Below are positions 49,093-57,655 of a stretch of 64,000 nucleotides of DNA, piece after piece. A program made the translations under genes and the position numbers. The notes under the pieces are model-generated. The model was not told the origin of the DNA and searched no databases. It saw nothing but the letters and a program-made list of their open reading frames with translations. This DNA comes from Nitratireductor sp. B36. GTDB lineage: Bacteria > Pseudomonadota > Alphaproteobacteria > Rhizobiales > Rhizobiaceae. The stretch is taken from the NCBI RefSeq assembly GCF_020833685.1, contig NZ_JACKZY010000002.1, positions 930,001-994,000 on the forward strand, read 5' to 3'. Numbering within the stretch: the first letter of the stretch is position 1; every line of letters begins with the position of its first letter.

Positions 49093-51219
49093 TCAGGGGA
49101 GCTGAGCGGCCAGAGGGCCGTTTTGCAGTTGTCCGGCCTGGTGTGCCGCAAGCGCGCGCAGCACGTCCTCGCGGCGACCGAACATGGAGATCGTGCCGTT
49201 CGTCATCAGCAGAATCTTGTCGACATGCTGAAGCAGGGATGGGCGCTGTGTAATGACGACCGCGGTAATCCGGTTCTGCTTGGCATGCTTCAACGCCCGC
49301 GCCAGGGCTGCATCTCCGGCACTGTCGAGGTTCGAATTCGGTTCATCGAGAACAATCATGCGCGGGTTGCCAAAGAAAGCGCGGGCGAGGGCGATCCGTT
49401 GCTTCTGTCCGCCCGACAGGGGGGAGCCGTCGGCCGCGACGATTGTTTCGTACCCCTGCGGGAATGTTGCGATCATCTCGTGCACGTCGGCGAGTATTGC
49501 CGCCTGATAGATTTCCTGATCGTCGACGTCGTCCCGCATGCGCGCAATGTTGGCTTTGATGGAACCCGGGAAGAGCTGAACGTCTTGCGGTAGATAACCG
49601 ATATTATCGCCGAACTGACGTTGATCCCAGTTGCGCAGGTCCATGAGATCCAGGCGAACGCTGCCTGAGGTCGGCAAGATTGACCCGACGAGCATTTTGC
49701 CGAGCGTCGTTTTTCCGGCGCCGGAATTGCCGATCACGGCGAGTGAATCTCCTGGGCGTAGAGAAAAATTGATGCCGTTGAGAACAACGCGTTTGGTGCC
49801 CTGGGGCACATAAAGTACCCGTTCCACGTCCAGTCTGCCTTCGGGCTTCGGCAACACCAGCCGTTCGAGATTCAGAGGAGAGGACCGGAGCAGCGTGCTG
49901 ATCCGGCGATAGGCTCCGCGTGAGAGAATGAACTGATTCCAGCCTTCGATGGAGCCCTCTATCGGCGCCAGCGCCCGGCCTGCGATGATGGAGGCGGCGA
50001 TCACCATGCCACCGGTTATATGGCCCTGGATGGCGAGATAGGCCCCCCAGCCAAGCAGGGCGACTTGCGTCAGCAGGCGGATGGCCCGGGAGGTGGCGGC
50101 CGAAACGATGTTGCGGTCCTGTGCCTTGACCTGCGCCTTCAGCGAACCGGCGGTATCCTGCCCCCAGATCTTCACCGCTTCCGGGATCATCGCCAGGGCG
50201 TTGATGATCTGAGAGTTTCGCGCCATGGAATCGAGATGCAGATTGGCTTTGCTCTGAAAGACATTCGCTTCGCCGAACGGGGCCGCGGTGGCACGCTGGT
50301 TGATAAAGGCGACCAGGGTGAGGAGAAGCGCCGAAAGCACAACAATGCTCCCCAGATGAGGGTGGACCAAAAAGACGGCGAGTACGAAGATCGGAGCGAA
50401 GGGGATGTCGAGAAAGGCGAGCAGCGTGCCTGAGACCAGAAATGAGCGCAGTTGCTGCAGGTCGCCGAGGGTCTGGTACTCGCGTCCGGTTCCATGCAGC
50501 GAAGCGCGCGCCGCCGCACTCAAGATCGGCGCCCCCAATTGAGCCGCGACCTCGACTGCCGTGCGCATGAGGATAAATCGTCTTATGGCGTCGAAAATGG
50601 CTTGAAGCAGTACTGCGCCCACGATGACAATCGTCAGCATAATAAGGGTATCGGTGGAGCGGCTGGTCAGAACGCGGTCAGAGATCTGGAAGAGATAGAT
50701 CGGGATGGCGAGAACGAGAATGTTGCTGGCGTTGGTGAACAGGAGCACCATGAGCATGTTTTTGCGCACCGCTGACAGGCCTGCGGTGAGGCTCTTTGAA
50801 AAGTCTACTGGGCCGAGCCGGCGGTGAAACGAGCCTTTGGTGCCGGTGCTGTTGGTAATTTCTGCTGCTTTGGTGCCTGATTGAGTGTTGTCGATCTCGT
50901 TTCTATCGGGGTCACGTCCCGAGTGGGGGTTATCTGCTTGCGCGGCATTGTCCCCTGATCGCATTGCGCTGGGAGAGGGCTTGTCTTCCCGCGAGCCCGG
51001 AGCGGTGTCATCTGCGGGGGTGAAGTCGCCGCTGGGTTCTGCCTTTCCTGACTGTTCGCTTGTTCTTGCAGCCCGGGCATCCACTTCCTTGAAGATGCGA
51101 GAAATCTCTTCATCGGCAGCGCGCAGAATTCGCTGTTTGTGCGCCTCCTCTTCCGTGCCAAACGTGCAGGAGGAGGCGTCGTTCACACGGGCCAGCCGCT
51201 TTTTCGGTTTGTCCAGCAT
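49093..51219 (-). CDS. Type I secretion ABC exporter, fused permease and ATPase
   Basis: The 708-residue protein has an unusual hydrophilic N-terminal tail of about 130 residues, rich in acidic and Ser/Thr residues, then six membrane segments and an ATPase with Walker A GNSGAGKTT, signature LSGGQKQR and Walker B MIVLDEPNS. It has no C39 peptidase domain, so substrates keep their leader and use a C-terminal signal. It resembles PrsD/HlyB exporters. It lies 20 bases after the 655-residue repeat protein. Confidence 0.92.
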   Translation of the reverse strand: MLDKPKKRLARVNDASSCTFGTEEEAHKQRILRAADEEISRIFKEVDARAARTSEQSGKAEPSGDFTPADDTAPGSREDKPSPSAMRSGDNAAQADNPHSGRDPDRNEIDNTQSGTKAAEITNSTGTKGSFHRRLGPVDFSKSLTAGLSAVRKNMLMVLLFTNASNILVLAIPIYLFQISDRVLTSRSTDTLIMLTIVIVGAVLLQAIFDAIRRFILMRTAVEVAAQLGAPILSAAARASLHGTGREYQTLGDLQQLRSFLVSGTLLAFLDIPFAPIFVLAVFLVHPHLGSIVVLSALLLTLVAFINQRATAAPFGEANVFQSKANLHLDSMARNSQIINALAMIPEAVKIWGQDTAGSLKAQVKAQDRNIVSAATSRAIRLLTQVALLGWGAYLAIQGHITGGMVIAASIIAGRALAPIEGSIEGWNQFILSRGAYRRISTLLRSSPLNLERLVLPKPEGRLDVERVLYVPQGTKRVVLNGINFSLRPGDSLAVIGNSGAGKTTLGKMLVGSILPTSGSVRLDLMDLRNWDQRQFGDNIGYLPQDVQLFPGSIKANIARMRDDVDDQEIYQAAILADVHEMIATFPQGYETIVAADGSPLSGGQKQRIALARAFFGNPRMIVLDEPNSNLDSAGDAALARALKHAKQNRITAVVITQRPSLLQHVDKILLMTNGTISMFGRREDVLRALAAHQAGQLQNGPLAAQLP

Positions 51220-51239
51220 GTCGTTCCCCCCGGCCTTTG

Positions 51240-53207
51240 CTACCCAAGCATCGTCTGCATCACGTCTGCGGTGCCACCGTCAGGGATCGACGCATCGGAT
51301 GGATTTTGTCCGGCGTCCCCTTCGCCTGGTGCTACGAGATCATCGCTCAAAAACACCACCGCCTCGCTGATCAGCGTGTCGGCGCTTTTGGTATAGAGGC
51401 CCGTGTCGTGCGAAATCAGTTCAGCCTGAATGAGCAGCTCATCGGAGTAGACCGACCCCGCTATGTACGTCGTGGAATTTACACCGCCATCGACAATGGC
51501 CGCTTGATTGATGAGTGCGTTGGAGCCGGTGGAGATATCCCAAGATGCGTCGGCATTTTCCGCGGTTTGGCTCTTCGCAAGCGCGACCTGGTCCGCATCG
51601 CCCAAAACATTGGTCTGGCTGACATATTGTAGATCGACCACGTCGCCGGAAATATAAAGGACCCGGATGGTAGGCACGCCGGCGAAATCCATTTCCGAAA
51701 GAAGCGATTGTGGAGCGGCGCCCGTGCTCTCGGCCAGCTGGTTCAACGCTTCCAGATAGGAAGGGGGCATCTCTTCGAACGATACGGTTCCATACTGGGT
51801 GATGGAAGCCTCATTCCACAGGAGATTTCCACTGGTCGAAAGCGTGGCGGTGCCCTCGGTCTGAAAATCACCAACCGTCCCAACGATATCATCATCCAGA
51901 AGTATGTTCGTCTGGCTTATAATGTTGGCATGATAGACATTGCCGCCGACAATGATGAGGTCGTAGTAGTTTCCCAGCTCGGCAAGCGACGAAGCGTTGA
52001 TGACCGTGTTGTCGCCGAGAACGATTTCCGTTCCGCCACCGGAAGCCGACATGATCGTAATGTCATTGTCCTCCACGAAGCTGACCTGCTTGATCCAGTT
52101 GGTCAGCATCAGATCGCCGTCGATCCGTGAAACCTGCCAGTGGGCAGGAAATACCGGATCGCCTTGGGCATTCTGGACGCCAGCCGGAGGCGGATTGTCG
52201 ATCGTCCGAATGGTGGCGGTGTTGAAGGCTTTGGTCGGTGTTTCCGTCAACGATTTCCAGCCGTTGAGCGCTTCGCCCGTCGTGTCGTTGTCGCTCCATA
52301 CATTCAACTGACTGATCACGTTGATATGGACATAGTCGCCGGCCACGGCGAGCACCGGCGCCCCGTACCAATCATTCACCAGTATTGCCTCGTTGACGAG
52401 CAGGTTTGCTCCTGCTTCGACATTCATTGTCGAGTGCGTTGAGAAATCGGTCGCGTCCGCGTCCGGACTTTCAACTTCCGCAATTTTCGTTGGGAGATGG
52501 GCATCCAGTACCGGCAGGTCCTCGACTTGCTGACCGTTCACAAACTTACCCTCTATGGTTTCGCCCCGCAGGACGAACACACCGTCGCCTTCCCCCAGGG
52601 TGTCGATGAACGCGTCGGCAAGGTCCGGCGCATGCATGATGAAGTCTCCGATCTCAGCAGCGGATCCTGGCGCCTCAAGATCGGCGAATGGCTGGAGAGA
52701 CGAAGCGGCCTCAATAAGATTTGCAAGTGCCGAGTCTGCGTCACCGACGGGATTGAGGCGTAGCCCATGATCGCCGATGCTCAGATAGTCATTGTCTTCC
52801 AAATAGGCCTGTTGCTTGAGGTAGAAAGCAAGCGAGCCGAGCGGCTGGTATTCAGCAAAAACTTCTGTGTCGGCTGCCATGAAGGGTGTGCTGCCACCCA
52901 TCAGAGCCGGGACAGCACTTTGACCGTCGAGCTCTAGTGGTATTGGATCGAAACGCACATGGACGATCACATGCGCGTCAAATCTATCGATCGGGGGCGG
53001 CGCGTATTCAATCCGTGGAGAGAAGCCTTCAAGAGCGTAAGGGCTGACAATGTTAATACGGACATTAAGGAGCTCATTGGGCTCCAACGGGGTTTCCTGA
53101 AGCGCCTTGAAGTCCGCATAGTCGAGCCTCAGCCTAGCGTCTTCAATGGCCTGGGAAAACAGTCCGATGAAGTGGGCGATCGCTTCTGTGGTTTGATCCA
53201 TATGCAT
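51240..53207 (-). CDS. 655-residue repeat protein, probable substrate or surface partner of the type I system
   Basis: No signal peptide is present. The N-terminal 230 residues are acidic and unrelated to anything I know. From about residue 270 to 620 there are four modules of about 85-100 residues. Each has a GxNLLxNEAxI-like line (AGANLLVNEAILV, SGNLLWNEASI, GSNALINQAAIVD) and an ISQxNVLxDxD line (VISQLNVWSDND, IISQTNILLDDD, YVSQTNVLGDAD). The C-terminal 30 residues are acidic and Gly-rich, as in type I secretion signals. A ribosome site AGGTGATG precedes the start. Very likely exported with the glycine-rich protein. Confidence 0.7.
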   Translation of the reverse strand: MHMDQTTEAIAHFIGLFSQAIEDARLRLDYADFKALQETPLEPNELLNVRINIVSPYALEGFSPRIEYAPPPIDRFDAHVIVHVRFDPIPLELDGQSAVPALMGGSTPFMAADTEVFAEYQPLGSLAFYLKQQAYLEDNDYLSIGDHGLRLNPVGDADSALANLIEAASSLQPFADLEAPGSAAEIGDFIMHAPDLADAFIDTLGEGDGVFVLRGETIEGKFVNGQQVEDLPVLDAHLPTKIAEVESPDADATDFSTHSTMNVEAGANLLVNEAILVNDWYGAPVLAVAGDYVHINVISQLNVWSDNDTTGEALNGWKSLTETPTKAFNTATIRTIDNPPPAGVQNAQGDPVFPAHWQVSRIDGDLMLTNWIKQVSFVEDNDITIMSASGGGTEIVLGDNTVINASSLAELGNYYDLIIVGGNVYHANIISQTNILLDDDIVGTVGDFQTEGTATLSTSGNLLWNEASITQYGTVSFEEMPPSYLEALNQLAESTGAAPQSLLSEMDFAGVPTIRVLYISGDVVDLQYVSQTNVLGDADQVALAKSQTAENADASWDISTGSNALINQAAIVDGGVNSTTYIAGSVYSDELLIQAELISHDTGLYTKSADTLISEAVVFLSDDLVAPGEGDAGQNPSDASIPDGGTADVMQTMLG

Positions 53208-53286
53208 AAAGCATCACCTTGCTTCGACCTGAGCTGGATCGACATCCTGCCGACCATCATTGTCCGCACACACTGGTTGAAAGGTG

Positions 53287-53363
53287 CGGAGGTTTGCGGG
53301 TGTCAGACGAAGGGTGAATGTCGCAAACCTCCGTCTCCGGCGCCCAGGGGGGCGGGCGCCGGA
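53287..53363 (-). promoter_or_regulatory. Two consecutive strong hairpins between the glycine-rich and 655-residue genes
   Basis: CGGAGGTTTGCG (53287-53298) pairs perfectly with CGCAAACCTCCG (53322-53333), 12 base pairs. TCCGGCGCCC (53336-53345) pairs with GGGCGCCGGA (53354-53363), 10 pairs. Both lie between co-directional genes, just after the glycine-rich stop, and probably stabilise or attenuate the transcript. Confidence 0.6.
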
Positions 53364-53375
53364 AGTCGCTTGTTG

Positions 53376-55172
53376 TCAGGCGTCGTCTTCGCCGACAACG
53401 GTGTTGTTCAGATCGCCACCAACCACGGTGGTATCCACGCTGTTGCCGAGTACATTGGCGCCCATGACGATTTGCTGATTGAAGGCACTGTTGTCGACAA
53501 GCGCATCCGCGCTCGCCTCTGAAATGCCATTCACATAGCCATCATCGCCATTGTTGGATCCCCACATGCCACCGGCGCCGCCTGCGCCGCCTGCACCTGT
53601 GGTCGCGATGCCACCCATGCCACCGGCGCCGCCATTGCCGCCTGAGACCGGTCCGGCCCATGCATCACCAGCGTCACCGCCGATTGCAGAAGCCCAACCG
53701 CCTGCGCCGTTGCCACCATTGCCACCGTCGCCACCGCGGGCGGCACCTAGACCGAAGCCTTCCCCTTCGCCGAGGCCAAAGCCGAGGCCTGCGCCGCCGT
53801 CAGCCGCGCCGCCCAGACCACCGAGGCCGCCCATGCCGCCTACGCCGCCGTCGCCGCCGGTGCCTGTTCCGCCATTGCCGCCGGAGCCTTCACCACCTGC
53901 AGCACCGGTGCCGGTGCCTCCTGCACCGCCAGCGCCAGCTGCACCGCCAGCACCACCTGCGGCCGCTGCTGCATCTGCTGCAGCGGCAGCGTCTGCTGCA
54001 CCGCCAAGTCCAAGACCACCGGAGGCTGCGGCAGCATCGGCTGCAGCGGCTGCATCGGCCGCAGCGTTTCCGCCGTCGCCGGCTTCACCGCCCGAGCCGC
54101 CTTCGCCGCCTGAACCTTCACCGCCGGCGCCACCGGTTCCGGTACCACCTGCGCCACCTGTGCCATAACCGCCCAGGCCGCCTGCGCCGCCGGCGCCGCC
54201 TGCGCCGCCGGCACCGCCCGTGCCACCATCGCCGCCAAGGCCGACGCCGACACCAAGGCCACCGAGGCCAAGACCTGTGCCGGTGGCTGTTCCGCCTGAT
54301 CCGCCTGCGGCGCCGTTTCCATTGCCGCCATAGGCTTTGGCGTCGTCAGCCATGCCGCCGCGGGCATAGCCACCGTCGGCATAACCGTGCGCACCATTGC
54401 CGCCATCGGCGTCGGCATCGCCGCCACCTTCGCCACCGTCGCCGCCGGCAACGATGCCATCATCGGCTGTCGCATTGCCGCCCGTCGCGTGGCCATTCTG
54501 ATTGAACGCGGCCTCATTTGAGACGTTCGGGTTCTCAAGCGTATCGTTATCTACCAGGTCGTTCACCTGACCGATCACGAAGGCATTGTCATTCCCGCCG
54601 CCGTTGAGCGAGTTGTTGAGAATGTCGTCAAACGACATGTCATCGCCCGGATCGTAGGAAATTTCGCCGTCGCGGTTGATGAACAGTTGGTCGACTGTGC
54701 CGCCACCGTAGATGTCCACGTCCGCGAAATCATCGTCGGTGGGCACAAAACCGTCCAGACCAACGTTCACGGATGTGTTGACCGAGGTGGCGACGTTGGT
54801 GGCCACGTCTGTGTTGTTGGTCGCGTTGTTCTCGGCGTTGTTCTGTGCCGTGTTGCCGGCATTGTTGCTTGCCGTGTTGTCGGCCGCATTGGTGGCAGCG
54901 TTCTCAGCCGTGTTGCCAGCCTGATTGGTGGCCGCATTCTGCGCTGCGTTGGACGCTACGTTTGTGCCGGCATTGTTGCTGGTGTTGTCGGCATCATTGG
55001 TGGCGCCGTTGTCCGCGTTGTTGCCGGCGGTGTTTTCCGCCGTGTTGATTGCGGTCTGTTCCTGGCCCTGATGCTGCCATTCACCTTGATGCTGATGTTG
55101 ATGTTGATCCTGGTCCTGATTGTTGCCAGGCCAGCCAGGGAAGAATACGCCAAAACCGTTTTGTTTAGGCAT
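53376..55172 (-). CDS. Glycine-rich protein with Asn/Ala-rich stalk, probable secreted adhesin or matrix protein
   Basis: The 598 residues open MPKQNGFGVFFPGWPG, then Gln/His repeats (DQDQHQHQHQ), an Asn/Ala/Thr repeat tract (about 40-130), an acidic middle, and a 270-residue glycine-rich body with GGAGGAGG and AADAAAAADAAAA runs, similar in texture to PE-PGRS and fibrous surface proteins. The C-terminal 45 residues (ALVDNSAFNQQIVMG, then NNTVVGEDDA) are non-repetitive and acidic as in type I signals. No signal peptide. It leads the secretion cluster. Codon use remains GC-rich. Confidence 0.7.
   Translation of the reverse strand: MPKQNGFGVFFPGWPGNNQDQDQHQHQHQGEWQHQGQEQTAINTAENTAGNNADNGATNDADNTSNNAGTNVASNAAQNAATNQAGNTAENAATNAADNTASNNAGNTAQNNAENNATNNTDVATNVATSVNTSVNVGLDGFVPTDDDFADVDIYGGGTVDQLFINRDGEISYDPGDDMSFDDILNNSLNGGGNDNAFVIGQVNDLVDNDTLENPNVSNEAAFNQNGHATGGNATADDGIVAGGDGGEGGGDADADGGNGAHGYADGGYARGGMADDAKAYGGNGNGAAGGSGGTATGTGLGLGGLGVGVGLGGDGGTGGAGGAGGAGGAGGLGGYGTGGAGGTGTGGAGGEGSGGEGGSGGEAGDGGNAAADAAAAADAAAASGGLGLGGAADAAAAADAAAAAGGAGGAAGAGGAGGTGTGAAGGEGSGGNGGTGTGGDGGVGGMGGLGGLGGAADGGAGLGFGLGEGEGFGLGAARGGDGGNGGNGAGGWASAIGGDAGDAWAGPVSGGNGGAGGMGGIATTGAGGAGGAGGMWGSNNGDDGYVNGISEASADALVDNSAFNQQIVMGANVLGNSVDTTVVGGDLNNTVVGEDDA
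53540..54470 (-). repeat. Glycine-rich low-complexity coding repeats
   Basis: The body of the glycine-rich protein is encoded by imperfect GCC/GGC-type triplet and 9-base repeats, seen on the plus strand as CCGCCTGCGCCGCCGG and like phrases. They can slip during replication and change length. Confidence 0.7.
54780..55060 (-). repeat. Asn/Ala-rich tandem coding repeats
   Basis: On the plus strand this region repeats phrases such as GTGTTGTCGGC and GCGTTGTTCTCG. The protein repeats are NTAENAATNAAD-like, of 11-12 residues, about nine copies. Confidence 0.7.
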
Positions 55173-55253
55173 GATCGTGTCCTCATCCTCAAAATGAGAA
55201 CCGTGTGGACACGATCACTGTTCATCTCTCAGGTGATATTGTGTCTACACGGT
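55173..55253 (-). promoter_or_regulatory. Leader with mutually exclusive hairpins before the glycine-rich gene
   Basis: In transcript order: segment A ACCGTGTAGACACAAT (55253-55238), segment B GATCGTGTCCACACGGT (55216-55200) and segment C GGACACGATC (55182-55173), directly before the ATG. B pairs perfectly with C over 10 bases and would hide the GAGGA ribosome site; B also pairs with A at 14 of 16 positions. The pairing of A with B has two A-C mismatches in this transcript. Confidence 0.5.
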
Positions 55254-55656
55254 CCTGCTGTTTCGCGGCCCATGAGCCGCCTTTGGAAGTGCAGAGCCAC
55301 GTTCGGACATCGAATGAAGATGCACTCCTCCCTCTGCCGGATGAGACCCGTGATCCCGGTGTGAATCCCCACCGCCCACATCATCGTTGCGACCCATGAA
55401 CAGTCTTCACGGCAGGGGCGGGCTTATCCGACGGGAGGAATTGTCGTGCCGGGACCGCCAACAAAAAACCTGCAAATTCGGTCGATTGGGGCTCATCAGA
55501 GCCTGACCATAGGTCCACCCACCACGTCAAAATGGGTAGAGGTGGGGTAGCCAGGTTTGGGTGAATCGGAGAAAGCATGGCGGGAATATGCCGCTTTCCA
55601 CAGCTTTGTACCTGCAAGGCGAGCCGACCGGGAACGCCTTGATTCGGCGAAGCTGC
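55254..55656. other. Upstream intergenic region of the glycine-rich gene
   Basis: This 403-base stretch separates the secretion cluster from the small membrane protein. It has a short hairpin GCGGC-CCATGA-GCCGC near 55266 but no convincing ORF or RNA gene. It should hold the promoter for the secretion cluster. Confidence 0.4.
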
Positions 55657-56142
55657 TCAGAAGCGAAAAGTCCAGTAAAGACAGACGAGCGTAGCCAAGC
55701 CGAATCCTATGAAGGCCAAAGTGCGCAAAAGCACATTGCGCCGTAGCGTGTCGAGTGACAGATGAGCCGCCACGATCCCCACGGCGAAAAGGAAGTGCCA
55801 GTCGAGGAGAGCCTGCAGCGCTTGCATATTGCCGAACGCCAGCCTTGCACCTTGCACACCGACAATCGTTGCAAACAGCACGATGGCTGCCAGATAGAGC
55901 GGGGTTGTGCCGCTTGTGTGCACCACTGCTGCGGCCCGGATTGGCAGTATGGTGACCAACATGGCTGCAAGGGCGTAGAGAGCCGCCAGTGGCATGAAGC
56001 TTGATGCGCTGGCGAGCCCATCAAGCCTCTCGTTGCCGAGGCTGCCAAACCCGTATCCCTTGCTCTGCAGTGCGAACCCGAGGGCGACGAGCAACCCCGT
56101 CAAGACTGCAACGACAAGGAAGGCGGACGCTGTGCGGTTCAT
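55657..56142 (-). CDS. Small membrane protein of unknown function, four segments
   Basis: The 161 residues have four hydrophobic segments, in order VVAVLTGLLVALGFAL, LAALYALAAMLVTIL, LAAIVLFATIVGV and LAFIGFGLATLVCLYW, with short loops. No cysteines or motifs that name a family. It is separate from the secretion cluster by 480 bases and from the next small gene by 146 bases. Confidence 0.65.
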   Translation of the reverse strand: MNRTASAFLVVAVLTGLLVALGFALQSKGYGFGSLGNERLDGLASASSFMPLAALYALAAMLVTILPIRAAAVVHTSGTTPLYLAAIVLFATIVGVQGARLAFGNMQALQALLDWHFLFAVGIVAAHLSLDTLRRNVLLRTLAFIGFGLATLVCLYWTFRF

Positions 56143-56288
56143 GCAGGATCACTCCGATATTGAGACACTCCTCGCTTAGGATGATCCGCAGGTCTTGAAA
56201 AGTCCGGAGAGCAGAATTGCTGCTCAAGAACATGCATGGCCTGGATGGGCCACTGACAGAGGAGGCCGCGTAAGAGCAAGTTTCGCCG

Positions 56289-56492
56289 TTAGGTGTTGGC
56301 GACTTTCTTGCGTTCCTCACGCGCGAGGCGACGTTTCTCAACCTCGTTGAGAACATAGCAGGCGTCTTCTGCCTCGGATTTGCTGATGCCGGCTACGATC
56401 GTCATGCCGATCATTGCCGGCTCGTTACGCAGATTGTCCCAAACGGTCCAGAGTTCTGAAGGGTCCAGGACTATCTCGTAGCGGGGTTTCAT
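56289..56492 (-). CDS. Small conserved hypothetical protein
   Basis: 67 residues, start MKPRYEIVLDPSELWTVWDN, which looks like a family of small alphaproteobacterial proteins without known role. Strong ribosome site AAGGAGACGGGAG. Lys/Arg-rich tail. Upstream of it the 56493-56673 stretch is AT-rich and otherwise empty. Confidence 0.6.
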   Translation of the reverse strand: MKPRYEIVLDPSELWTVWDNLRNEPAMIGMTIVAGISKSEAEDACYVLNEVEKRRLAREERKKVANT

Positions 56493-56673
56493 CTCCCGTC
56501 TCCTTCATCGGGTTGATCTCCGTGTCTTGCCTAATGAGAGATCAATGATTCTGATGAAAGAGAAGTAAGTAAAAACAATCGGATATGACTAAAATTGTAC
56601 TGAATTTTCCAGGCCGCATGGCGGTCCGAGTCGGCCTTCAAGGCGGACAGACAGGAAGATGAGGAATATGGGA

Positions 56674-56748
56674 TGGTGGGCGCGGCAGGGATTGAACCTG
56701 CGACCCCACCCGTGTGAAGGGTGTGCTCTCCCGCTGAGCTACGCGCCC
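56674..56748 (-). tRNA. tRNA-Val (anticodon CAC)
   Basis: The minus strand folds into a complete 75-base cloverleaf with encoded CCA: acceptor GGGCGCG/CGCGCCC, D arm GCTC/GAGC, anticodon stem CACCC/GGGTG with loop TTCACAC, and T arm GCAGG/CCTGC with TTCAATC. Confidence 0.96.
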
Positions 56749-56826
56749 GCTGACGACGTGTCGCCAAGCGAGCCGCGATATAAGGGGCGGCGTGGGTGGG
56801 TGTCAAGCGGGCTTTCAGTCCTGTGG

Positions 56827-57510
56827 TCAGGACGCCGTCGCAGCGATCAGATTTTCCACCATTTCGACTGTGAGCTCGTCAAAACCTGAGATCACACGTG
56901 AGGGTTCAAATGTGCTTACATGCTGATCGGTATAACCAAAATCAACCGCGATAACGGGAATGCCGGCAGCCTTCGCTGTGTCGATATCCGTCCGCGAATC
57001 GCCAACCATCACCGCCCGTTGAGGATCAGCGCCTGCCATGGCGATGGTCCGCAAAAGATGACCGGGGTCGGGTTTGCGCATGGGGAAGGTGTCGCCGCCA
57101 CATATCGCGTGGAAATGTCCGACAAGACCAAGCGCTTCAAGAAGCGAAAGAGACATCCCTTCGAGTTTGTTGGTGCAGACTGCTGCTGTGTATCCCGCCG
57201 CCAGAAAACGTTCGATCGTCTCGACCGCGCCGGGAAAGGGGCGGGAATGACCGGGAACGTTGGCGGTATAATGCTCCAGGAAAATGGCCTGCAGCGCGTC
57301 CAGCTGGTCTCGGGCCAGATGCCTTTTACGAAGGGCGAAGGCCCGCTCGATCATCACACGACTGCCAAAACCGACAATGCGGTTGATGTCTTCCTGCCTC
57401 ACCGGTTCCATGTCGACAGTCTCGAGGCAGTGATTCAGGCTGTCGAGCAGGTCTGGTGCCGTGTCGACGAGTGTTCCGTCGAGATCGAAGACAATGATTG
57501 GCGCTGACAT
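56827..57510 (-). CDS. gph: Phosphoglycolate phosphatase
   Basis: The 227-residue HAD enzyme hydrolyses 2-phosphoglycolate. Motif I IVFDLDGTLVDTAPDL, motif II VCTNKLEGM, motif III KPDPGHLL and MVGDSRTDI are intact. Start at 57510 follows GAAGGGAAC; the frame extends upstream but without a family match. It is divergent from rpiA. Confidence 0.9.
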   Translation of the reverse strand: MSAPIIVFDLDGTLVDTAPDLLDSLNHCLETVDMEPVRQEDINRIVGFGSRVMIERAFALRKRHLARDQLDALQAIFLEHYTANVPGHSRPFPGAVETIERFLAAGYTAAVCTNKLEGMSLSLLEALGLVGHFHAICGGDTFPMRKPDPGHLLRTIAMAGADPQRAVMVGDSRTDIDTAKAAGIPVIAVDFGYTDQHVSTFEPSRVISGFDELTVEMVENLIAATAS

Positions 57511-57655
57511 GATGTTCCCTTCGTTGAGTTTCACTGGGATACAGTGCACGGCTGGGTGAAGCAAGTTTGGCCCTGTCGCCGCCCATGCGCTCTGGCCTGC
57601 ATTGCGGGGAGCGATAAAACGGGTTAGGAACCGCTGAGATATGACCGGGGGCAAG

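Noticed and set aside
53551-54505. Long Pro/Arg/His-rich open frames on the plus strand
   Set aside because: They are the mirror of the GGC/GCC repeats of the glycine-rich gene; no ribosome site or natural composition supports them.
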